Positions 34,565 through 42,944 of a DNA stretch of 64,000 nt are shown here, piece after piece. Position 1 is the stretch's first letter, and every line of letters starts with the position of its first letter. A program made the position numbers and the translations under genes. The notes below the pieces were generated by a model that saw only the letters and a program-made list of their open reading frames with translations, made no database searches and was not told the origin of the DNA. This DNA comes from Thermoanaerobacterales bacterium UBA4880. GTDB taxonomy: Bacteria > Bacillota > Thermoanaerobacteria > Thermoanaerobacterales > UBA4877. The stretch lies in the NCBI GenBank assembly GCA_002399285.1, contig DHDI01000029.1, positions 1 to 64,000 of the forward strand, in the 5' to 3' direction.

Positions 34565-35428
34565 ATGCTGTTAAATTTAAAAGATATGCTGCACGTGGCT
34601 AAAGAGAATTCCTTTGCGGTAGGCGCGTTCAACACCACGGATGTGGCGCTGGTGAGAGCGGTCGTGGAAGAGGCGGAAGCGACCGATACGCCGGCCATAC
34701 TTCAATTTGCGCCCGGCGAGTTCAATTACGCGACGCCTTACTTTTTTGAATATGTGACCAAGAGAATAGAGAACAGCAGAGTGCCCTTCACCCTGCATCT
34801 TGACCATGGCAAGACTGTAGGCGAATGTGTAAAGGCGATCCAGGCGGGATTTACGTCGGTCATGATCGACGGTTCGGCTATGAGCTTTGAGGATAACATG
34901 AAGATAACAAAGCAGACTGCGGATATCGCCCATATGGCCAACGTATCCGTAGAAGGCGAGATAGGTACTATCGGAACTATGAACAATTCCGACGAGGGCG
35001 GGGTGGACAACGTCATATATACCGACCCCAAGGACGTGGTCACTTTCGTAAGCAACACGGGCGTGGATGCCCTGGCCGTTGCCATCGGTACGGCCCACGG
35101 AATATATCCCAAGAATTTCAAGCCGCAGCTGCAGATAGACATATTGAGGGAGATCAATAAGATAACGGACATACCTCTGGTGCTCCACGGAGGAAGCGAT
35201 AATCCCGATGAGGAGATAAGAAAGGCGTGCGAGACAGGCATTCAGAAGGTGAACATTTCCAGCGATATCAAACAGGAGTTCTTCAAGACGGTCACGAGCA
35301 TCTTAAATGAAACGGGGACGTTTTTACCGCCCAAGGTCTATAATCCGTCGATCGAAGCGACAAAAAAGGTCGTGCACAAAAAGATGGAGCTGTTCGGCTC
35401 GCTGGGCAAGGCTGCTTTATACAGATAA
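34565..35428 (+). CDS. Class II ketose-bisphosphate aldolase
   Basis: A 287-residue zinc aldolase of the FbaA/GatY/KbaY type. Catalytic Asp80 and zinc His81 are in LHLDHGKT; further ligands are in VEGEIGTIG, GTAHGIYP and VLHGGSDNP. It would split the ketose bisphosphate or ketose phosphate formed from the PTS sugar into DHAP and an aldehyde, consistent with the TIM paralog in the same operon. The ATG follows GGGAGG. It is separated from EIIC by 230 bp but followed 22 bp later by EIIA. Confidence 0.92.
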   Translation: MLLNLKDMLHVAKENSFAVGAFNTTDVALVRAVVEEAEATDTPAILQFAPGEFNYATPYFFEYVTKRIENSRVPFTLHLDHGKTVGECVKAIQAGFTSVMIDGSAMSFEDNMKITKQTADIAHMANVSVEGEIGTIGTMNNSDEGGVDNVIYTDPKDVVTFVSNTGVDALAVAIGTAHGIYPKNFKPQLQIDILREINKITDIPLVLHGGSDNPDEEIRKACETGIQKVNISSDIKQEFFKTVTSILNETGTFLPPKVYNPSIEATKKVVHKKMELFGSLGKAALYR

Positions 35429-35450
35429 TACTTGACGGGAGGATAACCTC

Positions 35451-35906
35451 ATGGAACTGAAAGAGATATTGGATAAGAATATAATAAGGGTAGGTCTGGA
35501 AGCGAAGTCCAAGGATGACGCAATAAAAAAGATGAGCGCCATATTGTGCGGGAACGGCTATATAGACGATGTGGACGAGTTTGTACAGGATATATACTTA
35601 AGAGAGCAGGAGGGAGTTACGGGCATAGGAAACGGAGTGGCGATACCCCATGGCAAGAGCGGCAGCGTCACCAGGATAGGCATCGCCATAGCCACGCTCA
35701 AAAATGATATAGAATGGGAGACGCTGGATGACGGAAAGGTGAATACCATATTTTTATTCTGCGTGAGCAACGACGCCAATTCCGCCAGGGATCATCTGGT
35801 CCTGCTGTCCAAGGTCGCGGCGAAATTGGCCGACGACGACCTTCTGCACAGGGTCAGCACGGCTGAAACGGCCGAAGATATAGTTAGGTATTTAGTAGAA
35901 GAATAA
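35451..35906 (+). CDS. PTS fructose/mannitol-family EIIA component
   Basis: A 151-residue EIIA of the fructose family. The active histidine is in the hallmark VTGIGNGVAIPHGKS (His near residue 66). It takes phosphate from HPr and gives it to Cys9 of the EIIB in the same operon. GGGAGG lies 8 nt upstream. It is the last gene of the operon, ending at a strong bidirectional terminator. Confidence 0.94.
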   Translation: MELKEILDKNIIRVGLEAKSKDDAIKKMSAILCGNGYIDDVDEFVQDIYLREQEGVTGIGNGVAIPHGKSGSVTRIGIAIATLKNDIEWETLDDGKVNTIFLFCVSNDANSARDHLVLLSKVAAKLADDDLLHRVSTAETAEDIVRYLVEE

Positions 35907-35911
35907 AAATT

Positions 35912-35949
35912 GAAATCTCCCGCCTGTTGTAGGATGGGAGATTTCTTTC
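35912..35949. terminator. Bidirectional terminator
   Basis: GAAATCTCCC (35912-35921) pairs with GGGAGATTTC (35936-35945), with TTTC following and AAAATT preceding. It sits between the convergent EIIA and MerR-like genes. Confidence 0.8.
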
Positions 35950-35955
35950 AGGTTG

Positions 35956-36210
35956 CTATTTCAGCGCTTCTTTGATTTGCGGGATGCTCATTCCCGCTCT
36001 TTTCAGCGATCGTATCTCTTCGATCCTTTGTATCGACTCTTCCCTGTCGAAACGCCGCGTCAGATTTTCCTCCGCCTGCATGAACGGCAGTATGCCCTCC
36101 TCCGCATAATACTTGAGTGTGCTGTAGCGGCTGCCGGTCAGCCTGGCCAATTCTCCTATGGACACCGTGCCGGATGCCGATATGGTCTCCATTGAGCGCT
36201 TCCTGGACAT
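35956..36210 (-). CDS. MerR-like DNA-binding protein (helix-turn-helix only)
   Basis: An 84-residue protein with a winged MerR helix-turn-helix (SIGELARLTGSRYSTLKYYAEEGILP) and a short helical tail (EIRSLKRAGMSIPQIKEAL). There is no effector domain. Its ATG overlaps the TAA of the upstream gene (TAATG), so the two are translated together and probably act together. Confidence 0.82.
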   Translation of the reverse strand: MSRKRSMETISASGTVSIGELARLTGSRYSTLKYYAEEGILPFMQAEENLTRRFDREESIQRIEEIRSLKRAGMSIPQIKEALK

Positions 36211-37214
36211 TATACCGCTCCCGGGTATCTCGGAAGAAGGCGGACGCCGTGGATGGGCACCCTGCTGACCGTTATTGCCTGGGGCACCGCTTCATAGATA
36301 ATATTGTCTATTTTTATCAGCGATACGGGTCCGTTTCGGCTGATCGTCTTATAGACGTGGCCGTTGCCGGACAGCCTGGCCTCCACGTCTTCCAGCCTCT
36401 TCTGCGGATCGGGGAACCATTCCTCCGTATCTATAAAGACGGAGTGCGAGCGCTCCAGTATGGGGAAGGCAAAATTTATGCCGCTTCCCATGGGGGTCGT
36501 CAGGACGGCGCTTTTCATGTGCAGCATTTCCTTTATGGCCAGCTCGGCGCCGCGGTGTATGCGCATGGGATATATCTGCTTGGCGAGGGGCGAGCTGTGG
36601 GCCAGGCCGTCCATCCTCACGGCCACCTTTTCCAGCTCGTTCCGTGAGAAGAAGTCGTGCATGCACCCGCTCTCACGGAGCAGCCACAGCATGCAGATAG
36701 TCTCGTCCGTCACAGAGCCGTCCTCCAGTATTTCCGCCCGGATATACTCTGTTTGCGCCGAGTATTCATCGATGTCGCCGCGGTATTCCCTTACGGAAAC
36801 GCCGGAGGTCACATAATATAGATCGCACCCCAGGAGCTGGGGGATCTCCTCTAATAGGTCCATATACTTGAGGGAATCTGCCATGGCATACTCGAGCTGC
36901 GCAAGTTTTCCCATGGGAAGCGCCGAGGCTCTTTTCAGCCACCAATTCAGATTTCTGTTTATCTTAGGATCTCTGCGGATCAAGGGGTCCAAAACCGCAT
37001 CGCGGTAGGGCAGCAGATTGCTCAGGTCGTCGGTGCCGCGCTTTGCCGACAGTTTGTCGCCGCTTTGCATAAAGCCGCCTTCCAGATAAATCTCCAGAAT
37101 TACCGAGGCCGCCATGCAGCGGAGCGCCGCCTTCTTCGCGGTCGTCATATAGAGACTGTCCTGTGCATTTAAAGCGATCAGCGAAAAGCTTTGGGACAGT
37201 TTAAGATCGGCCAT
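36210..37214 (-). CDS. Protein of unknown function, coupled to MerR-like protein
   Basis: A 334-residue soluble protein without signal peptide or membrane helix. The N-terminal part (LKLSQSFSLIALNAQDSLYM, ALRCMAASVILEIYLEGGF) faintly recalls the helical GPP34/Golgi phosphoprotein 3 fold; I am not confident of this. The C-terminal third is beta-rich (VFIDTEEWFPDPQKRLEDVE, PVSLIKIDNIIYEAVPQAI). GAGGAG lies 9 nt before the ATG at 37214 and directly abuts an ATG 9 nt earlier, so the later start is chosen. The pairing with a MerR domain suggests a regulatory module, perhaps split from one protein. Confidence 0.7.
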   Translation of the reverse strand: MADLKLSQSFSLIALNAQDSLYMTTAKKAALRCMAASVILEIYLEGGFMQSGDKLSAKRGTDDLSNLLPYRDAVLDPLIRRDPKINRNLNWWLKRASALPMGKLAQLEYAMADSLKYMDLLEEIPQLLGCDLYYVTSGVSVREYRGDIDEYSAQTEYIRAEILEDGSVTDETICMLWLLRESGCMHDFFSRNELEKVAVRMDGLAHSSPLAKQIYPMRIHRGAELAIKEMLHMKSAVLTTPMGSGINFAFPILERSHSVFIDTEEWFPDPQKRLEDVEARLSGNGHVYKTISRNGPVSLIKIDNIIYEAVPQAITVSRVPIHGVRLLPRYPGAV

Positions 37215-37378
37215 GATATACATCTCCTCATCGACATACTATGGGAATATTTGGGTATAACTTACTACTTACTACTTATCATTTATAATATCATATTCAC
37301 TGCGATCTGTAAATATTTATGATCGCCGGAAACCGGTGATTTCTTAGCATATGAAGTTTAAATGGGGTATAATAGACT

Positions 37379-37425
37379 CAGGCCGATGCCGAAGCGGCTT
37401 TGTCACGGCCTGCCGGTTTGTCTGC
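37379..37425 (+). repeat. Dispersed repeat family B, copy 6 (short form)
   Basis: CAGGCCGATGCCGAAGCGGC then TTTGTCACGGCCTGCCGGTTTGTCTG: both ends of the family with the middle deleted. It sits in the 290-bp divergent region between the unknown/MerR pair and the LevR-like gene. Confidence 0.75.
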
Positions 37426-37514
37426 AAACTGTGGCAGACTATTTTAGGTACATTTGCCATTGACCTTTGAAATAAAGAATTTAATCTTCAACAAAGGAAG
37501 GTAACAGGATAAGC

Positions 37515-40271
37515 ATGATGAGAAACAAGGATAAGGTATATGATTTGTTAAAGGCCATGTCTTTAGAGCTGTGCAATAACAAAAAGAGAGGCGTAACGGC
37601 CGGCGAAATAGCAAAGGGAATAAATATAAAGAGAAACGCCGCCAGTCATTTGCTGAATGAATTGTATACGGAAGGCAAAGCGATAAAAATCAATACCAAA
37701 CCCGTTTATTTTATAGACAGGGACGTCTATGAGAGCAGCGACGCATTGCACAAATCGGCCGGGCCTGCGAAAGTCGAAAGGGCAGCGGCAGCCGAAAAGT
37801 CCGATCCCTTTGGCAAGATGATCGGCAGCCGCGGAAGCCTCAGAGAGCAGGTCAAAATGTGCAAATCTGCCGCCGCATATCCTCCCGACGGCCTTCCTTT
37901 GCTTCTCGTAGGAAACAGCGGCACAGGCAAAAGTTTCATGGCGCAGGTCGTTTATGAATATGCAAAGAATAATAAAGTAATATCGGATGACGCCCCTTAC
38001 GTCATATTCAACTGTGCGGAATATGCGGACAACCCCGAACTGCTGTCGGCAAATTTATTCGGCTATGTAAAGGGCGCTTTTACAGGCGCCGATAAGGATA
38101 AAATAGGACTGCTGGAAGAGGCCGACGGGGGCTATCTGTTTTTGGACGAGGTCCACAGGCTGCCTCCGGAGGGCCAGGAGAAACTCTTCCTGTTTCTCGA
38201 TAAGGGAATATTCAGGAGGCTGGGAGAGTCCAATAACTGGAGGTCATCAAAGGTAAGATTTATCTTTGCCACAACGGAAAAACCATCTTTGAATCTCATC
38301 AACACGTTTTTACGCCGCATACCTTTAATTGTAGATATTCCGGATCTATTCGGAAGACCTGTCAAAGAAAAAATGCAGATGATATACGATTTTTATCAGG
38401 AAGAAGCTAAAAATATCGGGATAGACGTCGTTGTTGGCAAGCAGGTAATGGATATACTATTGAAGGCTGATATATCGGGAAATGTAGGAAGACTGAAGAA
38501 TATGATCAAATACAGCTGCGCCTCGGCTTATGGCGCCGGCGTAATGGACAGCGCCAAAATAGTCAAAATACATCTGTACGATCTGCCTGAGGAGATCAGA
38601 ACGAAAAACGATCTAATTTTAACGGGAAGCATATTCAGCAGCATGTTCGTGTCCAAAGACACCCCCAAAGGTTATGACTCCAGCGGGGTGTTTGAAGACT
38701 CCCCGATAGATGAAGAGACGAAGATACTGCTTGATACCATTCGGGATCATAAAGACAATAAAATCAATATAAGGGATTTCAGGAATAAAATGACCATGAC
38801 TATAGATAGGATTTTGGATAAAATTATCTTTAAGGATATTGAGAATTATAGCGACAACGTCTTTTATAATGAAACTAAAAAGGTCATACAAAATATCCTG
38901 GAGATCATGGAGAACCTATACGGGATCAAATACTACGGCAACGCATCCATTGTCTTTACTTACCTGATAAATATCATGTACGACGGCACCACGAAAAAAC
39001 TCGAGGGCGGCTATGATTTTGAGACGGCTTTAAGTATCATAGAAGACGTCTTCCCCAAGGAATTCTTAATTGCCAAAAAGTTGGCGGGACTCATTGAGGT
39101 CAATCTTGACATGAAGACCGACAGGCTTATATTAATTTACTTCACGTTATATATAAATACGTTTAACCAGGAGAATAACGAAAATAATATCACCGCCGTG
39201 ATCATCTCTCACGGATATTCTACTGCGAGCAGTATCGCAAGCGTCGCAAACAGGCTGCTGGGGCAGTTTATTTTCGAAGCCTTTGATATGCCCATAGAAA
39301 TGCCTATTCAGGAGATCATGAATAAAATAAGCAGTTATTTAAAAGGGATAAATACGTCGCCGGGAGTCGTCATATTGGTGGACATGGGCTCGCTGGAGGA
39401 GATATATGGATCTATTGTGGATATTGTGGACGGGGATATAGGTATTGTAAATAATATCACCACTCAATTGGCTATAGAAGTAGGCAACAGGATAATGAGA
39501 GGAGAAGAGTTGGAGAAGATCGTATCGGAATCCGTGGCCGAAAATAACAACAGGTATAAATTCATTAAATATAACAGAAACAAGAGAAATGCCATAATCG
39601 TGACCTGCATGACGGGCATAGGAGTCGCGGTAAAGATAAGGGATCTGCTTGCCAAATGTCTTACGGGCAACGATATAGAGATAATTGCCTATGACTATAA
39701 TAAACTCAGCGGAAATGGGATCGGCGATAAGATATTCAAGGAATATGAAGTGAAACTGATAATAGGAACGATCGATCCCGGGATCAGGGAGATACAATAT
39801 TTGTCCTTGGAAGACCTGATACTCAGCAAGGGCTACAGCATCCTCAAGGGGGCGCTGAAAAATATTGCGGACGATGAGGAAATAGAGAAGATCAACCAAG
39901 CCATAGTAAAATTATTTTCGCTGCAGAATGTTATAGAGAATATAACCATATTGAATTCCAATAAGATAATCGATCAGGTCGAGATCATTATAAATGACCT
40001 TGAGCGAAAATTAAAGATGAATTTCACCAACGATCTGAAGATAAGTTTGTATATTCATATAAGCTGCCTTATAGAGAGATTGGTGATGAAGGAACCGATA
40101 ACGTCATATAAAGGGCTGGATGAATTCAAACAGTGTCATGGACAGTTCATAAATTTTGCAGAGGAATCCTTCAGTGTCATAGCGGACGTTTACAAAGTCG
40201 AGGTACCCGTATCGGAGATCGCCTATATTTATGACATAATCAATTTAAAAATCAATGACTTTAAGTTATGA
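37515..40271 (+). CDS. LevR-like sigma-54 activator with PTS regulation domains
   Basis: A 918-residue activator. An N-terminal winged helix (residues about 5-75) is followed by an AAA+ domain with Walker A GNSGTGKS near 133 and a canonical GAFTGA loop near 187-192. The rest senses PTS state: a degenerate PRD, an EIIA-mannose-like domain with His566 (VIISHGYSTAS), an EIIB-like domain with Cys698 (IVTCMTGIGVA), and a C-terminal PRD (SLYIHISCLIERLVM). In LevR-type proteins phosphorylation of these sites couples activity to sugar flux. Its target is evidently the -24/-12 promoter 110 bp downstream, ahead of the mannose-family PTS. Confidence 0.94.
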   Translation: MMRNKDKVYDLLKAMSLELCNNKKRGVTAGEIAKGINIKRNAASHLLNELYTEGKAIKINTKPVYFIDRDVYESSDALHKSAGPAKVERAAAAEKSDPFGKMIGSRGSLREQVKMCKSAAAYPPDGLPLLLVGNSGTGKSFMAQVVYEYAKNNKVISDDAPYVIFNCAEYADNPELLSANLFGYVKGAFTGADKDKIGLLEEADGGYLFLDEVHRLPPEGQEKLFLFLDKGIFRRLGESNNWRSSKVRFIFATTEKPSLNLINTFLRRIPLIVDIPDLFGRPVKEKMQMIYDFYQEEAKNIGIDVVVGKQVMDILLKADISGNVGRLKNMIKYSCASAYGAGVMDSAKIVKIHLYDLPEEIRTKNDLILTGSIFSSMFVSKDTPKGYDSSGVFEDSPIDEETKILLDTIRDHKDNKINIRDFRNKMTMTIDRILDKIIFKDIENYSDNVFYNETKKVIQNILEIMENLYGIKYYGNASIVFTYLINIMYDGTTKKLEGGYDFETALSIIEDVFPKEFLIAKKLAGLIEVNLDMKTDRLILIYFTLYINTFNQENNENNITAVIISHGYSTASSIASVANRLLGQFIFEAFDMPIEMPIQEIMNKISSYLKGINTSPGVVILVDMGSLEEIYGSIVDIVDGDIGIVNNITTQLAIEVGNRIMRGEELEKIVSESVAENNNRYKFIKYNRNKRNAIIVTCMTGIGVAVKIRDLLAKCLTGNDIEIIAYDYNKLSGNGIGDKIFKEYEVKLIIGTIDPGIREIQYLSLEDLILSKGYSILKGALKNIADDEEIEKINQAIVKLFSLQNVIENITILNSNKIIDQVEIIINDLERKLKMNFTNDLKISLYIHISCLIERLVMKEPITSYKGLDEFKQCHGQFINFAEESFSVIADVYKVEVPVSEIAYIYDIINLKINDFKL

Positions 40272-40379
40272 TATTACGAATAATAAATCGTAAACCCTCG
40301 GATAATATTAGAATAGTATAAATTGGAGATGTTCAAATGAATTGGGCATCTTTTTATTATATCTATGTATTACACTGAT

Positions 40380-40395
40380 TGGCACGAATTTTGCA
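40380..40395 (+). promoter_or_regulatory. Sigma-54 (-24/-12) promoter of the mannose-family PTS operon
   Basis: TGGCACG, AATT, TTGCA is a full consensus match with 10 bp between GG and GC. Transcription would start near 40406, leaving a leader of about 18 nt that holds AAAGGAG. Confidence 0.93.
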
Positions 40396-40423
40396 TGTAT
40401 AAATGCCGAAAGGAGATGAAAAA

Positions 40424-40906
40424 ATGCCGATCGTACTGACAAGGATCGATAACAGGCTGATACATGGACAGGTTGCCGTGACATGGTGTTCGGAGGTCAA
40501 TGCCAACCTGATAGTTGTGGTCGACGACAAGGTCTGTGGAGATAAGACTCAGCAGATTCTGCTCGACATGGCCGCTCCCCATGGAGTAGGCACACGGTAT
40601 TTCAGCGTCGAGGAAGCCATAAAAAAGCTTCCTAAGGCCGGGCCTAGCCAAAATGTCTTTATAATAGCAAGGGAGGTAAGCGTCATTGTCAAGCTTGCCG
40701 AAGGCGGTATTCCAATTAAAAAATTAAATATAGGAAATATGCATTTCAAAGAAGGCAAAAAACAAATATCTTCCGCCATTTCAGTAGACGAAGAGGATAT
40801 TGCCGCCTTTGAAAAACTGGAAGCCATGGGCATCGAATGCGAAGCCAGAAGGGTACCGGATGAAAACGGTACCGATGTCATGAAATTGATAAAGGAGGCG
40901 GAATAA
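40424..40906 (+). CDS. PTS mannose/sorbose-family EIIB component
   Basis: A 160-residue phosphocarrier of the mannose superfamily, which uses histidine instead of cysteine: His14 in LTRIDNRLIHGQVAVTW. It takes phosphate from the IIA at 42495 and phosphorylates sugar entering via IIC/IID. The ATG at 40424 is chosen because AAAGGAG lies 8 nt before it; an ATG 21 nt earlier overlaps that site. The stop overlaps the IIC start by one base. Confidence 0.94.
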   Translation: MPIVLTRIDNRLIHGQVAVTWCSEVNANLIVVVDDKVCGDKTQQILLDMAAPHGVGTRYFSVEEAIKKLPKAGPSQNVFIIAREVSVIVKLAEGGIPIKKLNIGNMHFKEGKKQISSAISVDEEDIAAFEKLEAMGIECEARRVPDENGTDVMKLIKEAE

Positions 40907-41676
40907 TGTTATTAAAGGTATTGTTGATATCCATATATTCAGGGATCTGCGGTTTGGACAGCGATGACGGCAATCTGCAGATATACAGGCCTCTTGCGAC
41001 CGGAGCTATAATCGGGTTGATCCTGGGCGACCCACAAAAGGGATTAGTAGTGGGAGGCACTTTGGAATTGGTATTCCTGGGAGTAATGGCCATAGGAGGG
41101 GCGCAGCCTCCGAACAGCGTTATAGGAGGTATACTGGGGACTGCGTTTGCCATACTGACCAATGTCGACGCTAAAGTTGCCATAGGTATAGCAGTGCCGT
41201 TTTCCATAGCCGTTCAGGCCCTCAGCAATCTGATATATACCGCAAACGCCGGGTTTATCCATAAAGCTGACGGATATGTTGAAAATTGTGATACTAAAGG
41301 TATAGAGCGTATGAATCTTTTTGGAATGATAGGGATGTTTACTTTCTTTTTCCTCATTACCTTTTTACCATTATATTTTGGCGCGGATGCAGCCAAGGCT
41401 ATGATCGACTCGATACCTGCGGTAATACTCGACGGTCTGCAGGTAGCCGGCGGAATGATGCCGGCCGTTGGCTTTGCCATTTTGCTTAAAATTATGATGA
41501 AAAAGGATCTGGTTTATTTTGTATTTTTAGGATTCGTATTGGTAACTTATTTTAATTTGTCTATAATAGGCGTGGCGATAATAGCCGTCATTATAGCGGC
41601 TTACACTTATTATAACGGAAAGTCTGACGATGATGACGACGGGGATAAGGAGGCGGTCTCAGATGACGGAATCTAA
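40906..41676 (+). CDS. PTS mannose/sorbose-family EIIC component
   Basis: A 256-residue membrane protein with seven to eight hydrophobic segments. Family motifs are YSGICGLDSDDGNLQIYRPL at the N-terminus, GLILGDPQKGLVVGGTLEL near 40-60, and GGAQPPNSVIGGILGTAFA near 66-85. It forms the sugar path with IID. The C-terminus is a run of acidic residues (KSDDDDDGDKE). Confidence 0.93.
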   Translation: MLLKVLLISIYSGICGLDSDDGNLQIYRPLATGAIIGLILGDPQKGLVVGGTLELVFLGVMAIGGAQPPNSVIGGILGTAFAILTNVDAKVAIGIAVPFSIAVQALSNLIYTANAGFIHKADGYVENCDTKGIERMNLFGMIGMFTFFFLITFLPLYFGADAAKAMIDSIPAVILDGLQVAGGMMPAVGFAILLKIMMKKDLVYFVFLGFVLVTYFNLSIIGVAIIAVIIAAYTYYNGKSDDDDDGDKEAVSDDGI

Positions 41677-42469
41677 CAATGAAAAGGGTTTATTGACCCA
41701 AAAAGATCTGAATAACATGGCATGGAGATCTTTTTTCCTTCAATCGGCTTTTTCCTTTGAAAGGATGCAGGCATTGGGATGGGAGTATATTTTAATGCCG
41801 GCTCTGAAGAAAATTTACAAAAATGACCCGGATAAGTTAAAGGCCGCGTTGAAAGATCATCTGGAGTTTTTTAATATAAACCCCTTCGTGGTAACTCCCA
41901 TCGCGGGCGTTATAGCGGCTATGGAGGAAAAGGGTGAGGACAGGGAAGCCATACGGGGCGTCAAGTATGCTTTGATGGGACCTGCCGCGGGAATAGGAGA
42001 CGCTCTTATATGGCTTACGATATTTCCGATCTGCCAGGGGTTGGGAGCTTCACTTGCCATACAGGGCAATTTTGCGGGGCCCATATTGTCCCTTGTCTTG
42101 TTTAATATACTGCACTTTGTACTGCAGTTTGGAGGAATAGGCTATGGCTACAGGACGGGGCTGAGCGCTCTCTCTAAGCTCAAAACCGGGACAAAGCAGC
42201 TTTCCAAGCTGGCCTCCATTGTCGGACTTACCGTACTGGGCGCGCTGATCGCTTCATACGTCAGCATGAGTACGCCTCTTGTGATACATGCCGGCAAGGT
42301 ATCTATAAAACTGCAGGGTGATGTTCTGGACAAGATCATGCCCAATATGATCCCCTTGGCATTCACCTTTCTTATCTATTGGCTTTTGAAAAAGGGAGTG
42401 AAGCCGACATATCTGTTTATGCTGATATTGGTATTTGGCGTAGTTGCTAAGTGGTTGGGGATCTTGTAG
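41663..42469 (+). CDS. PTS mannose/sorbose-family EIID component
   Basis: A 268-residue partner of IIC. The family's N-terminal amphipathic region is LTQKDLNNMAWRSFFLQSAF, followed by ERMQALGWEY; LMGPAAGIGDALIW near 110-125 and the QFGGIGYGYRTGL loop are conserved. One or two C-terminal membrane helices follow. The start at 41663 overlaps the end of IIC by 14 bp and has GGAGG 9 nt upstream. The presence of IID marks the mannose superfamily. Confidence 0.93.
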   Translation: MTESNNEKGLLTQKDLNNMAWRSFFLQSAFSFERMQALGWEYILMPALKKIYKNDPDKLKAALKDHLEFFNINPFVVTPIAGVIAAMEEKGEDREAIRGVKYALMGPAAGIGDALIWLTIFPICQGLGASLAIQGNFAGPILSLVLFNILHFVLQFGGIGYGYRTGLSALSKLKTGTKQLSKLASIVGLTVLGALIASYVSMSTPLVIHAGKVSIKLQGDVLDKIMPNMIPLAFTFLIYWLLKKGVKPTYLFMLILVFGVVAKWLGIL

Positions 42470-42494
42470 AAAATAAGGAACTGGGAGACATACG

Positions 42495-42905
42495 ATGGTT
42501 AAACTCATAATCACGGGACACGGTAGATTTTCCGACGGAATGCTGGACGGAATAAATTTTATAATGGGAATGCAAAAGGACGTTGTAAAGGTCGAATTCA
42601 ATGGTACGGACTTGGAGATATATTCGGACAAAATAGAGGATATCATTAAAGATTCGCAGGAAGGCGCATTGATATTTACGGACATTATCGGCGGCACTCC
42701 GTTCAGGATATCTACTACTTTAAGCATGAAATATGATAATGTATATGTTATAACCGGAACTAACATTACGATGGTGATAGAATCGATCGTCAAGAGGAAG
42801 ACGATGCCGTTAAAAGAATTGGTCGAACAGATAACAAATGCGGGGAAAGATGCCGTTCAGGCTTTTGACAAGCGATCCATGGAGGAAAAGAGCAGGAACA
42901 AATGA
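42495..42905 (+). CDS. PTS mannose-family EIIA component
   Basis: A 136-residue soluble EIIA. The active His9 is in LIITGHGRFSDGM, and FTDIIGGTPFRIST near 60 is the second family motif. It is phosphorylated by HPr and donates to IIB. Because IIA and IIB are separate polypeptides, this is the sorbose/N-acetylgalactosamine-type organisation rather than the fused IIAB of E. coli mannose PTS. It is also the likely partner that informs the LevR-like activator. Confidence 0.93.
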   Translation: MVKLIITGHGRFSDGMLDGINFIMGMQKDVVKVEFNGTDLEIYSDKIEDIIKDSQEGALIFTDIIGGTPFRISTTLSMKYDNVYVITGTNITMVIESIVKRKTMPLKELVEQITNAGKDAVQAFDKRSMEEKSRNK

Positions 42906-42944
42906 TCTGATAAATTAAACCGGGAGGAGTGAGACCTAAACAGT

